Assembly (NCBI GenBank): GCA_036270095.1 | Contig: DATBDE010000146.1 | Span: 1-56,582, forward strand | Direction: 5' to 3' | Length of the DNA: 56,582 bases | Source: DATBDE01 sp036270095 | Lineage (GTDB): Bacteria; Actinomycetota; Thermoleophilia; Solirubrobacterales; Solirubrobacteraceae | Translations under genes and position numbers: made by a program | Part shown: one piece after another, positions 16,526 through 24,707 of the stretch | Position numbering within the stretch: the first letter of the stretch is position 1 | Layout: each line of letters begins with the position of its first letter | Notes under the pieces: model-generated | What the model was told of the DNA's origin: nothing | Databases searched by the model: none | The model's input: the letters and a program-made list of their open reading frames with translations, nothing else

Positions 16526-18214
16526 TTACGGCGCGACGTTGAAGCTGAACATCATGCCGCTCTCGTGGTGCTCGGCGATGTGGCAGTGGGCCATCCACAG
16601 GCCGGGGTTGGTGATGTCGAGCAGGATGTCGATCGTCTCCCCGGTCCGTATCAGCACGGTGTCCTTCCACACCAGATTGGGCTCGACGACGCCGTCGCGG
16701 CTGAGGACGAGGAAGCGGCCCGCGCCGTGGACGTGGAACGGGTGGTGCATCGGATGGTCGCCGGCCATTTCGTTGAGGAGCCGGATCTTGACCTGGTCGC
16801 CGACTCGGAACCGCCAGTCGATGGCCGCGTTCTCGGCGCCGGTCTCGCGGTCGATGAGCTTCCAGCGCATGTTGGCGGGGGTCGTCAGCCGGTTGACCTC
16901 GACCATGTCGTCCTCCCACTCGATCCCGTCGGCCTCACCGTGGGCCTCGTGCGTCCCATGCTCGTGGCCGCCACCGGCCTCGGCGACAAGCTGAGCCGGC
17001 AACAGCTTCATCCCGCATGTCGGGCAATGGCCCGGCTCGGCGGTCATGACGTCGAGGTGCATCGGGCACGTGTAGGTAGCCTCGACCGCCAGGAGCTTCA
17101 TCGCGCATTCCGGGCAGTGGCCGGGCTCGTCGCTGACCACCTCAGGATGCATCGGGCACGCGTAGACGACGGGCCCGTCCCCCTCCGGCACACCGAGATC
17201 CATCTCGGCGATGAAGCCGAGGACCTTGTCCGGCTCCTTGTCGACGTGCTGGGCGATCCCTTCCCGCACGGCGACCATGTCGTCGTTGCACCGCAAGCGC
17301 TCGAACTGCTCTGCCAGTGACGGCTCGGCCCGCTCCCGGCTGACGTGGATCGCGGCCAACGGGTAGACGCGGTCGGGGGTGTGGTGCTCGAGCCCCAGCG
17401 CGCCGGACTGGTCGAACAGGACGTCGACCACCACACGCTCGGACGGAGCCAGCACGACGTCGTCGACGAACGCCTCGTGTTCGACATGACCGCTGTCGCC
17501 GCCGACCAATTTCATCCGGGCGCCCGGAAGCGCCACCTTGAACACCCGCGTGTTGGCGGTGTTCGTCAGATAGAAGCGAATGACCTCGCCGTGCTTGGCG
17601 CTGAGCGAGAGATCGGTCTCCCCGCACACCAACAGCACGTCGCCGAAGCGGCCCATCGCTGCGTGCGTGGTCTCCTCGCGGCTGAACGGCGCCACCTTGC
17701 CGTCCTCGAGCAGGATGTCGTCGAGGGTCAGGACGACCTCGCGGTGCACCGGCGGCCAGTACTCCGGGTCCGCGGGCTCGACCAGGACGTTGCCGTAGAG
17801 CCCCAGTTCCTGGCCGTAGTCCTCGCGGATGTGCGGGTGATACCAGTAGAGCCCGGGATCGGGGAAGGCCACCCGGGCGGAGAACCGTTCGCCCACCAGC
17901 ATGGGGTCTTGGGTCTCGTGGGTTCCGTCGTAGCGGTTCTCGAGCCGGAGCCCGTGCCAGTGGACGGTGGCCTCTACGTCGCCTTGGTTCTCGACGTGCA
18001 CGGTGATCTCCGAGTCCTGCCGCACCCTGAGCGTGGGGCCGGGGATCGAGCCGTTGTAGGCCAGCATGCGCACGGTCGTGTCCCACAGACGCTTGGCCAC
18101 CGGCGCGATGCGCAGGTCGAACTGCGCACCGTCGGCCAACTCGACCAGCTCTCGCGGCCGTGCCTCGGGGAGGCCCGTGACGTCGGTTGGGAACTGGTGT
18201 GGAGGGGTGCTCAT
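16526..18214 (-). CDS. Multicopper oxidase with two heavy-metal-binding domain inserts
   Basis: 562 residues. Copper ligands: HWH at 85-87, HPH at 126-128, the HPMHHPFHVH block near 485 and H543-C544-H545 with H549 and axial M554. Between the second and third cupredoxin domains lie two zinc-ribbon-like HMBD repeats, YACPMHPEV...GHCPECAMKLL (about 352) and YTCPMHLDV...GHCPTCGMKLL (about 381), then a His-rich linker HEHGTHEAHGEADG. It probably oxidises Cu(I) or phenolics to protect against copper. There is no Sec, Tat or lipoprotein signal, unusual for this family, so location is uncertain. ATG 18214 has aggag and overlaps the upstream flavoprotein stop by 4 nt, indicating an operon. It converges on the P-type ATPase. 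Confidence 0.92.
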   Translation of the reverse strand: MSTPPHQFPTDVTGLPEARPRELVELADGAQFDLRIAPVAKRLWDTTVRMLAYNGSIPGPTLRVRQDSEITVHVENQGDVEATVHWHGLRLENRYDGTHETQDPMLVGERFSARVAFPDPGLYWYHPHIREDYGQELGLYGNVLVEPADPEYWPPVHREVVLTLDDILLEDGKVAPFSREETTHAAMGRFGDVLLVCGETDLSLSAKHGEVIRFYLTNTANTRVFKVALPGARMKLVGGDSGHVEHEAFVDDVVLAPSERVVVDVLFDQSGALGLEHHTPDRVYPLAAIHVSRERAEPSLAEQFERLRCNDDMVAVREGIAQHVDKEPDKVLGFIAEMDLGVPEGDGPVVYACPMHPEVVSDEPGHCPECAMKLLAVEATYTCPMHLDVMTAEPGHCPTCGMKLLPAQLVAEAGGGHEHGTHEAHGEADGIEWEDDMVEVNRLTTPANMRWKLIDRETGAENAAIDWRFRVGDQVKIRLLNEMAGDHPMHHPFHVHGAGRFLVLSRDGVVEPNLVWKDTVLIRTGETIDILLDITNPGLWMAHCHIAEHHESGMMFSFNVAP

Positions 18215-19359
18215 GGGGTTCTCCTGGCGATGTCGGTGTGCACGCGCTCTGCGCGCCCCGCGTTCGGCGCCGCAGGCCGAGAAGCGTTGATCTGTTGCGC
18301 GATGAACTCGGCGTCATCCTTGACCCAGCCGAGCAGCGCCGAGCCCCTGGTGTGCTGCCAGCTCAGTCCCAGGAAGTAGAGGCCGGGCGCCTGGGTCACG
18401 CCGCGCCGGTGCAGCAAGTGCCCGTCAGCGTCGAAGACCGGCGCGTCGATGAACGAGTGGTCGACCCGGAACCCGGTCGCCCACACGACCGAGCCCACGT
18501 CGAGCTGTGTGCCGTCGGCGAAGCTCACCGTTGACCCGGCGGCGTCGACGGCCCGCTTGTGGAGCTGCACGCCGTGCCGTCGGCGCAGCGTCCCGGGGCT
18601 CGAGCCGATGAGCGTGTCGCGCCCCGCCAGTCGCTTCCCGATCCGCGACTCCGTCGACCTGCGGATCAGACCCGTTCTTTCGAGGTACCAGAACAGGTCG
18701 CGCCCGAGGATGCGCTGGGGCAATGGCGTCTGACGCGAGCCGACCGACAGATGCACCTCGTGCGCGCCCGCGAGCTCCGCCGCGATCTGAAAGCCGGTGT
18801 TGCCACCGCCGGCGACGAGGACCGGGCCTGTGGAGATGGCCTGCGGCGATCGGTAGGTGGTGCTGTGGAGCTGAGCGACCTTGGGGTCGAGGCCCTGGGC
18901 GATGGCTGGCGTGAACGGGACCTGGAACGGCCCGGTGGCGACGACGACCTGCTGGGCCTCGTAGGACCGATCGTCGAGCTCGACGTGGTACGCGTCAGCG
19001 GGTTTGCGGATCGAACGCACGCGGCTGCCGAGCTCGACCGGTAGATCGAAGTGACGGACGTAGTCGGTGAGATAGGCCGCCACGTCGTCCCGCCCGGGGT
19101 AGCTGGCGGGCTCGCCGGGGAAGTCCAGCCCGGGAAGGCTGTTGTACCGGACCGCCGTGAACAGCTTGAGCGAGTCCCAACGCTCGCGCCACGCAGCCGC
19201 CGGCTCCTTGGCCGCTTCGAGGATGACGAAGTCGCGACCTTGCCGCGCCAGGAAGTAGCCGATCGCCAGCCCGGCCTGACCACCCCCGACCACAACCACC
19301 TCACGCCGCTCACCTGACGTGCGATCGGTCGGAGGCTGTCGCCGAGCGTCCACGGTCAT
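18211..19359 (-). CDS. FAD/NAD(P)-dependent oxidoreductase, CzcO-like flavin monooxygenase
   Basis: 382 residues with FAD motif VVVVGGGQAGLAIGYFLARQG at the N-terminus, a second Rossmann motif PVLVAGGGNTGFQIAAEL near the middle and the ATGF motif (VVWATGFRVDHSF) of flavin-containing monooxygenases. The closest named group is CzcO/YUCCA-like (COG2072). The CzcO name comes from linkage to cation-efflux genes, and here the neighbours are a multicopper oxidase and, 1 kb away, a cation diffusion facilitator. The substrate is unknown. ATG 19359 has aaagga some 14 nt upstream. The gene is first in the operon with the oxidase. Confidence 0.87.
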   Translation of the reverse strand: MTVDARRQPPTDRTSGERREVVVVGGGQAGLAIGYFLARQGRDFVILEAAKEPAAAWRERWDSLKLFTAVRYNSLPGLDFPGEPASYPGRDDVAAYLTDYVRHFDLPVELGSRVRSIRKPADAYHVELDDRSYEAQQVVVATGPFQVPFTPAIAQGLDPKVAQLHSTTYRSPQAISTGPVLVAGGGNTGFQIAAELAGAHEVHLSVGSRQTPLPQRILGRDLFWYLERTGLIRRSTESRIGKRLAGRDTLIGSSPGTLRRRHGVQLHKRAVDAAGSTVSFADGTQLDVGSVVWATGFRVDHSFIDAPVFDADGHLLHRRGVTQAPGLYFLGLSWQHTRGSALLGWVKDDAEFIAQQINASRPAAPNAGRAERVHTDIARRTP

Positions 19360-19482
19360 CTACGTCTCGGTCCTTTCTTCGACTCTCCTTCGCCCCTCTG
19401 GCTCCCTCCAGTGCGAATCTAGCGGTGTCCACGCCGCGTACAAGGGATGTTCCGCGACCACCCTTGGCCACTGCTACGCCGG

Positions 19483-20379
19483 TCATGCGCTCATCACCTT
19501 CAGCACGACCTTGGCGCCCGCGCCGCCCGGTTCCTCGACTCGCTCGAATGCCGCACGGGCGTCCTCGAGCGGGAACACGTCGCCAACGGACGGCTTGAGC
19601 GAGCCGGCGTCGGCCAGCCGCGCGAGCTCGATGAGCTGCTCGCGGTTGGGCTCGACGATGAAGTAGTCGGCCTCGACGCCCGCGGGGGGCTCCTCGGCCA
19701 CGGTGACGATCCGCCCACCCCGGTTGAGCACCGCGGGCGAGCGGGCGAGCCGATCACCGCCCGCGGTATCGAACACGAGGTCGATGTCCTGTGCTGCCTC
19801 GTCGAACGGCGTCGCCGTACGGTCAAAGACCTCGTCGGCGCCCAGCGCCGCCACGCGCTCGACGTCGGCGGCTGCCACCGGCGCGATCACGTGCGCCCCG
19901 CGCGCCTTGGCGATCTGCACCGCCAAGTGCCCGACGCCGCCACCGGCGCCGTGGATCAGCACGCGCTCGCCGGCACCCAGACCGCCGTGATCGAACAGCG
20001 CCTGCCAGGCGGTCAGCCCGCCCATGGGGATCGCAGCGCTGGCGACGTCATCCAGCGAGGCGGGCTTGGGTGCAAGCACGCCAGAGGTGACGAGAACGAA
20101 GTCGGCGGCGGCACCGTCGCGGTCAAAGCCGGTAAGCGCGTAGACCTCGTCCCCGACGGCGACGCCGTCGGCCTCCGGGCCGATCGCTTCAACCACTCCG
20201 GACACCTCATACGACGGGGTCGCGGGCAGGCGGTCGACCGGCCAGGTGAGCTCATCGCGCGTAATCGCGGCGGCGTGCACACGCACGAGCGCGTCGGCGC
20301 CCGCCGGTTCGGGCACGGGCAAACCCTCCAGGGAGAGGTGCCGGGGCTCGCCCCCCGCGGTGAGCCGGATCGCGCGCAC
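19483..20379 (-). CDS. NADPH:quinone reductase-like zinc-independent MDR oxidoreductase
   Basis: 298 residues from GTG 20379 (MRAIRLTAGGEPRHLSLEGLPVPEP). The MDR order is visible: an N-terminal GroES-like domain (YEVSGVVEAIGPEADGVAVGDEVYAL) without the catalytic zinc Cys, a Rossmann fold with AGGGVGHLAVQIAKARGAHVIA, and the end PLEDARAAFERVEEPGGAGAKVVLKV. It probably reduces quinones or enones with NADPH in the cytosol. The open frame reaches 20640, but the extra 87 residues have no family character and lie antisense to the divergent transporter. The start codons of the two divergent genes are only 49 bp apart. Confidence 0.88.
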   Translation of the reverse strand: MRAIRLTAGGEPRHLSLEGLPVPEPAGADALVRVHAAAITRDELTWPVDRLPATPSYEVSGVVEAIGPEADGVAVGDEVYALTGFDRDGAAADFVLVTSGVLAPKPASLDDVASAAIPMGGLTAWQALFDHGGLGAGERVLIHGAGGGVGHLAVQIAKARGAHVIAPVAAADVERVAALGADEVFDRTATPFDEAAQDIDLVFDTAGGDRLARSPAVLNRGGRIVTVAEEPPAGVEADYFIVEPNREQLIELARLADAGSLKPSVGDVFPLEDARAAFERVEEPGGAGAKVVLKVMSA

Positions 20380-20415
20380 GTCCGGGCACCCTAGATCACT
20401 CGTTCTCTGCGGACC

Positions 20416-20431
20416 TACTCTCCCCGTCATG
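20416..20431 (+). promoter_or_regulatory. -10 element and leaderless start of the CDF transporter
   Basis: TACTCT at 20416-20421, then seven bases, then ATG 20429. No Shine-Dalgarno is present in the 49-bp divergent interval. The spacing predicts a transcript starting at the ATG. Confidence 0.55.
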
Positions 20432-21820
20432 TCTGCCGGGGCGTTGACCACGCAGCGTGACACCGGCGGCTCCGATGCCGCGGGGCAGTCGAGGACGGCG
20501 CTGGCGTCGATCGCCGCGGCGGGCGTCTTGGTCATCCTCAAGCTCGGGACCGGGATCGTGACCGGCAGCCTCGGGCTCATCTCGGCCGGGATCGAGTCCA
20601 GCGGCGACATCGTGGCCGCCGTCCTGACCTTCTTCGCCATCCGGCTGGGGGGCCGTCCGGCCGACGTGGATCACCCGTACGGCCATCGCCGCGCCGAGAA
20701 CCTCGGTGGGCTCGGGGAGGCCGCGATCCTGACCGGGGGCGGTGTGTTCATCGTCGTGGAGGCCGTCGGGCGGCTCACCGGCGGAACGGATTCGCTGCAC
20801 GCTCGCTGGTACGTGTTCGCCGTCATCGCGGTCTGCATGCTCATCGACGTCAGCCGCATCTTGGTCTCGGTGCGCACGTCGCGCAGGTACCACTCCGCGG
20901 CGCTGCGTTCCAACGCGTTTCACTTCGCTGGTGACCTGGCGGGGTCGCTCGCGGTTCTCGGCGGCCTGACCGCCGTCGCCGCCGGCTTCGAGCAGGGCGA
21001 CGCCGTCGCGGCGCTCGTCGTGGCCCTCATCATCTTCGGTGCAGCGGGGAGGCTCATCTACGAGAACGCGCGCGTGCTGATGGACACCACGCCCGCCGAT
21101 GCGCAGGCGAGCGCGGAGGAGGCGATCAACGACCTCGACGACGATGTGGATCTCCAGCGGCTGCGGGTGCGCGAATCCGGTGGCCAGTACTTCGCTGACG
21201 TCGTCGTCGCGGTCCCGCCCGGCCAGGCCGTCGTCGAGGGGCACGGCGTCGCCGATGACGTCGAGGCGGCGGTTCGCCGGGCGTTGCCCAACAGCGATGT
21301 CGTCGTGCACCTCGAACCGCGACGCCACGGCCTGGACCTGCGCGACCGGGCGCTCGCGGTTGCGCTCGCCGAGCCGCTCGTCCGCGAGGCCCACGACATC
21401 ATCATCTACGAGCACGACGGCAACGCCAGCGTTTCCCTGCACCTCAAGATGGCGCCGGACGCCTCCATCGGCGAAGCCCATGACGTCGCCGAGCGCGTCG
21501 AGGCCGCGCTGCGCGCTGAACCCGACGTCGAGGACGTCCACACGCACCTGGAGCCCCTCGACCAACCGGTCGGTGCCAGCCCCGACGCGGCGCCCGACCA
21601 AGCCCAGCGCATCACGCAGCTCGTCCGCGGACGTACCGGCCGGCCGCCACGCGAGCTGAGGCTCCTGCACGCCGCCGGAGGCCTGGTCGTGTTCGTCTCC
21701 GTGGCCGTGCCCGCCGACATGACCCTGGCGGCCGCGCACGAACTGGCCAGCCGACTTGAAGACGACATCCGTGACGGCCAGTCACACCTCCAGGACGTCG
21801 TCGTCCACACCGAGCCGTAA
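20429..21820 (+). CDS. Cation diffusion facilitator transporter with three tandem C-terminal domains
   Basis: 463 residues. Six membrane helices carry the CDF signatures: GSLGLISAGIESSGDIVAAVLTF, DVDHPYGHRRAENLGGL and the second-site helix SNAFHFAGDLAGSLAVLGG. After the membrane part come three successive copies of the ferredoxin-like cytosolic CDF domain, ending VVVHLEP (about residue 296), VHTHLEPL (about 375) and VVVHTEP (the C-terminus); CDF proteins normally have one. It exports divalent metals (Zn, Fe, Mn, Co or Cd) by proton antiport. In the first metal site the usual HxxxD is replaced by ESSGD, so specificity may be altered. Its neighbours are the metal-related genes at 14-19 kb. Confidence 0.9.
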   Translation: MSAGALTTQRDTGGSDAAGQSRTALASIAAAGVLVILKLGTGIVTGSLGLISAGIESSGDIVAAVLTFFAIRLGGRPADVDHPYGHRRAENLGGLGEAAILTGGGVFIVVEAVGRLTGGTDSLHARWYVFAVIAVCMLIDVSRILVSVRTSRRYHSAALRSNAFHFAGDLAGSLAVLGGLTAVAAGFEQGDAVAALVVALIIFGAAGRLIYENARVLMDTTPADAQASAEEAINDLDDDVDLQRLRVRESGGQYFADVVVAVPPGQAVVEGHGVADDVEAAVRRALPNSDVVVHLEPRRHGLDLRDRALAVALAEPLVREAHDIIIYEHDGNASVSLHLKMAPDASIGEAHDVAERVEAALRAEPDVEDVHTHLEPLDQPVGASPDAAPDQAQRITQLVRGRTGRPPRELRLLHAAGGLVVFVSVAVPADMTLAAAHELASRLEDDIRDGQSHLQDVVVHTEP

Positions 21821-21829
21821 GGGACGAAC

Positions 21830-21850
21830 TCGGTGCCCTCTGGGCACCGA
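21830..21850 (+). terminator. Hairpin terminator after the CDF gene
   Basis: A 9-bp perfect stem (TCGGTGCCC with GGGCACCGA) closes on a 3-nt loop, starting 10 nt after the stop codon. No T-tract follows, as in most GC-rich genomes. Confidence 0.7.
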
Positions 21851-21909
21851 AACCATGGCGCTCCTGGAATTTTCGCCGCACCAGTCAAGGGGCCAGTTAG
21901 TGTCGGCCG

Positions 21910-22677
21910 ATGAGAACGCGTGGCGTCGCATTTCTTGCAGCATTGGTGGTCGTGGCCTTGGTACCGGCGGCCGCCATCGGTGCCAAGGGCACGAACGGGA
22001 CGGCGACCGTGAGCCTCGCTGTTGGCGTCACGCCCGCGAAGGCCGGCACTTCCAGCCAGCCGCAGCGCGTGGCCCTCAGTTACAAGCAGTCGCTGACCGC
22101 CAACGACGGCTCGCGTCTCGGGAACGACATCAGCCAGATCAAGGTCGCGTTCGCCAAGGGCTTCCGCTTCGACATCAACGCCGTCGCGCAGTGCAAGGAG
22201 TCCGTGCTCGAGGACCCCAATCAGGGTCCCTCCGCCTGCCCGGCTCGGTCGATCGTCGGCACCGGCAAGGCGACCGCCGACGCGCGCCCGACGCTGCCCG
22301 AGCCGATCGACGCCACCGTCACGGCGTTCAACGGCATGCTCGACACCGACGCCAACGGCAATCCGCAGGCCCCCGTCCCCGCGCTCCTCGTCGTGGCCGA
22401 GGTACCGAGCCTGGGCGTCAGGACGTACCTGCCGGCCGCGATCCGCGGGAGCTCGCTCGTGCTCGACTTCGCGCCCGCCGACCCGGCCATGCCGGCGGCG
22501 TACATCCTCCGCGACCTGTCGCTGACGCTACGCCGGGCAGGAAGCGCGAACAGGCCCTACCTGCGCGCGCCCACGAGCTGCCCCAAGGGCGGCTGGGCGT
22601 TCAGCCAGACGGTCTCGTTCGGGGGCGCCCTCGCGCCGGTCACGGCGAAGGACACGGTGGCCTGCAGCTCGAGCTAG
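21910..22677 (+). CDS. Secreted protein of unknown function
   Basis: 255 residues with a clean signal peptide (MRTRGVAFLAALVVVALVPAAAIGA). The mature part is beta-rich and includes RVALSYKQSLTANDGSR, FDINAVAQCKESVLED, SACPARSIVGTGKATADARP, PALLVVAEVPSLG and APTSCPKGGWAF. The four cysteines (AQC, SAC, TSC, VAC) could form two disulfides. It resembles unnamed secreted proteins common in Thermoleophilia; no enzymatic motif is visible. TAGTGT at 21898-21903 ends 6 nt before ATG, so the mRNA is probably leaderless. Function is unknown; a cell-surface role is all that can be inferred. Confidence 0.75.
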   Translation: MRTRGVAFLAALVVVALVPAAAIGAKGTNGTATVSLAVGVTPAKAGTSSQPQRVALSYKQSLTANDGSRLGNDISQIKVAFAKGFRFDINAVAQCKESVLEDPNQGPSACPARSIVGTGKATADARPTLPEPIDATVTAFNGMLDTDANGNPQAPVPALLVVAEVPSLGVRTYLPAAIRGSSLVLDFAPADPAMPAAYILRDLSLTLRRAGSANRPYLRAPTSCPKGGWAFSQTVSFGGALAPVTAKDTVACSSS

Positions 22678-22750
22678 CGGCTTTGGCTCTCTGCCGGCGG
22701 GCTGGTCGTGCGGACGTTCGGCGGCGGGGGCGCCGCGCGCGAGCGACCAC

Positions 22751-23360
22751 GTGCGTCTCGGGAGTGTCACCTGCTCCAACACCGACGACATCGTCGTGGG
22801 GCTGATCGCGGAGGCAGTGAGCGGGCAGTCCTATGCGCGGCGGCTGTCCGAAACGGTGTTCGAGCCCGCCGGGCTGCGTGCAAGTCATTCCCGTCGGTGG
22901 TGGCGCCGCCGCGGCCGTTCCTGCACGGCTACGACGTCGCGCCGGGGAAGAAGCCGGAGGACCTGAGCACGGCCGTGAGCCCGAGCTGGGCGTGGGCCTC
23001 CGACGCGGCGGTGTCCACGCCGCCGAGCTCAACCTGTTCGTCCGGGACTATCTCGGCCGGCGGTTTTTCGGCGCGGCGCAGCAGCGCCAGCAGCTGCGCT
23101 TCGTGCCCGGAGGAGCGTCCAGCCCGCCAGGTCCGGGCAGGAATGGCGCCGGGCTGGCGATCTTCCGCTACCAGACGCGCTGCGGCGCCGTGTACGGCCA
23201 CACCGGCGACTTCTTCGGCTACGCCCAGTTCGCCGCCGTGACCGCAGACGGAAAGCGGGCCTTGACGACGTCGCTCAACATCTCGGCACCGTACGGCGCG
23301 CTGTTGCGCCGCCTGCCCACGGTCCAGACGACGGCGGTCTGCGCGTTGCTCGCACCATGA
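22751..23360 (+). pseudogene. Decayed beta-lactamase/DD-peptidase-family gene, N-terminus missing and two frameshifts
   Basis: Three pieces of one serine beta-lactamase-like (class C/AmpC-like) protein lie in three frames. They are CSNTDDIVVGLIAEAVSGQSY through FEPAGLRAS (frame 2), HGYDVAPGKKPEDLSTAVSP with AWASDAAVSTP (frame 1), and AELNLFVRDYLGRR through GAVYGHTGDFFGYAQFAAVT (frame 3), ending at 23360. YGHTG is the third active-site motif. The second motif YSN has become CSN. The SxxK region is absent because the preceding gene ends 73 bp upstream. The gene is therefore truncated and broken; it cannot make an active enzyme. Confidence 0.8.
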
Positions 23361-23426
23361 GCGCGGTCAGGTCGAGGCCGACGGCGGCGACTCGACACGG
23401 CCCGGCACCTCTCCGGGAGCTGAGGC

Positions 23427-23597
23427 ATGGCTGTCGTTTCCTTCACGGTCCAATTCGTGTCCGCGGAATCGCTCGCTCCCGGCGCGGCCAAGGGTTGGGT
23501 CATGTACAGCATCGGTGACGGCGCCAGTGTCGCGTCGCGCGGTGCTCTGCAATGTGAGAAATGTCGGCGTCGGCAGCGTGGCTCGGCACGTCGTTAA
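23427..23597 (+). CDS. Small ORF, 56 aa, unknown
   Basis: ATG 23427 is preceded by gggagctgagg, a usable ribosome site. The product begins MAVVSFTVQFVSAESL and contains GAAKGWVMYSIGDGASVA and a CxxC near the end (LQCEKCRRRQR). The N-terminal 35 residues have protein-like composition; the Arg-rich end may follow a frameshift. No family is recognised. It lies in a 318-bp stretch that otherwise has no gene. Confidence 0.3.
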   Translation: MAVVSFTVQFVSAESLAPGAAKGWVMYSIGDGASVASRGALQCEKCRRRQRGSARR

Positions 23598-23646
23598 CTA
23601 CTCCGTAATGACTCCCTGACGCAGCTCTGCCCCGGGAGGTGGAGAG

Positions 23647-23748
23647 ATGAACGTGATCGCTCACCCCGCCCCCGGATCTCAGAAGCTGACGGTGGTGCCT
23701 ACGGACGACTGGACGAAGGCGGCGGGCATCGTCTGCGCGAGGAGGTGA
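23647..23748 (+). CDS. Small ORF, 33 aa, unknown
   Basis: A very strong Shine-Dalgarno (gggaggtggag) stands directly before ATG 23647. The product starts MNVIAHPAPGSQKLTVVP and stops at 23748. The last 70 bases overlap antisense with the 3' end of the MBL-fold gene. It may be a genuine tiny protein, or the start of a gene truncated when the MBL gene came to lie here. Confidence 0.25.
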   Translation: MNVIAHPAPGSQKLTVVPTDDWTKAAGIVCARR

Positions 23749-24638
23749 ACGGCCTTCCAGCCTGAGCAGTGAGCGGGGACGACGCGGTCGACGTCGGCAA
23801 GAGCGAAGGCCTCGACTGTAGGCTGAATGATCGACTCGAAGATCCCGCCGGTCAGGTGGCAGCCGCCGATGAACCCCGCGATCCGCCGTTCGCCCGTGAG
23901 CCGTTGGGCGTTTCGCATCACGTTGACGGCGCCCGCGTGGGAGCAGCCGGAGACGATCACGAGGCCACGCTCCCTGACGTTCACGATCACGTTCTGGTCG
24001 TCGAAGATCAGGGGGTCAGGCTCCCAGCGGTCCTCGACCCGGGCGAAATGGATGGGGAAACCTCGCTCGTACTCGGTCACCCGCTCGACTTGGCCGGACA
24101 CGAGCACGGTGTCGTCGAGCAGCAGCGTCTGACGCCGTTCTTCCACCAGGTCGAGTCCCTCCGCCTCGAGGTCCGCGCGGCTTGGCGGCGGCAAGCGGAT
24201 CTCGGCTCCGGTCGGCAGGACCACCTTGCGCTCGCGCCAGGCCTCGGGATGGATGACGAGCGGTAGCCGCTGGCGCCCGTAGCGTGCGAAGAGGCCCTCG
24301 AGGCCGCCGTGGTGATCGGCGTGACCGTGGGAGATCACGATCGCACGGAGGTCTTGCACGCGGACCTGGAGCACGTCGAGGTTGCGCGCCAAGCCGTCGG
24401 GCGTGAGCCCGGCGTCGTACAGGGCAGTGCTCCGTTGCCCGTCGCGCTCGACGGTGATCAGCGCCGAGAACCCATGCTCGGCGACCAGCTGCTGGCGGTC
24501 GCCCAAGTCGTGTGGCATGTACCGGCCAATGCCCTCGGTGGGCGCGAGCAGGAGGTCGACGAAGTTGTCCATCAGGATCATGACCTCGGCCCGATCGACA
24601 GGCCTGAGCCTCACGAGGGGATCGCCTGCATCCTGCAC
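23679..24638 (-). CDS. MBL-fold metallohydrolase (COG1237-like)
   Basis: 319 residues. The metallo-beta-lactamase signature is ISHGHADHHGGLEGLF; further metal ligands are in IVSGCSHAGAVN and FIGGCHLTGG, with VVPAHCSGWKA near the end. The late histidines and the overall order resemble the archaeal/bacterial group annotated as 7,8-dihydropterin-6-yl-methyl-4-(beta-D-ribofuranosyl)aminobenzene-phosphate synthase-like, whose bacterial members have unknown substrates. It is cytosolic (no signal). ATG 24638 has gcagg closely upstream and TAATCA further up as a possible -10. The next gene on the same strand, 69 bp upstream, is MetE-like; a shared pterin/folate theme is possible but unproven. Confidence 0.82.
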   Translation of the reverse strand: MQDAGDPLVRLRPVDRAEVMILMDNFVDLLLAPTEGIGRYMPHDLGDRQQLVAEHGFSALITVERDGQRSTALYDAGLTPDGLARNLDVLQVRVQDLRAIVISHGHADHHGGLEGLFARYGRQRLPLVIHPEAWRERKVVLPTGAEIRLPPPSRADLEAEGLDLVEERRQTLLLDDTVLVSGQVERVTEYERGFPIHFARVEDRWEPDPLIFDDQNVIVNVRERGLVIVSGCSHAGAVNVMRNAQRLTGERRIAGFIGGCHLTGGIFESIIQPTVEAFALADVDRVVPAHCSGWKAVHLLAQTMPAAFVQSSVGTTVSF

Positions 24639-24707
24639 GTCGTTGATTATCGCCTGTGCGCCCCGGGATCACACCCCCCCGACCCGCCCCGCCCAGCGGC
24701 CCGAGCC

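Noticed and set aside
22833..23360. Intact protein for the last piece of the beta-lactamase relic
   Set aside because: Its first half is frame-shifted nonsense; only the last third matches the family.
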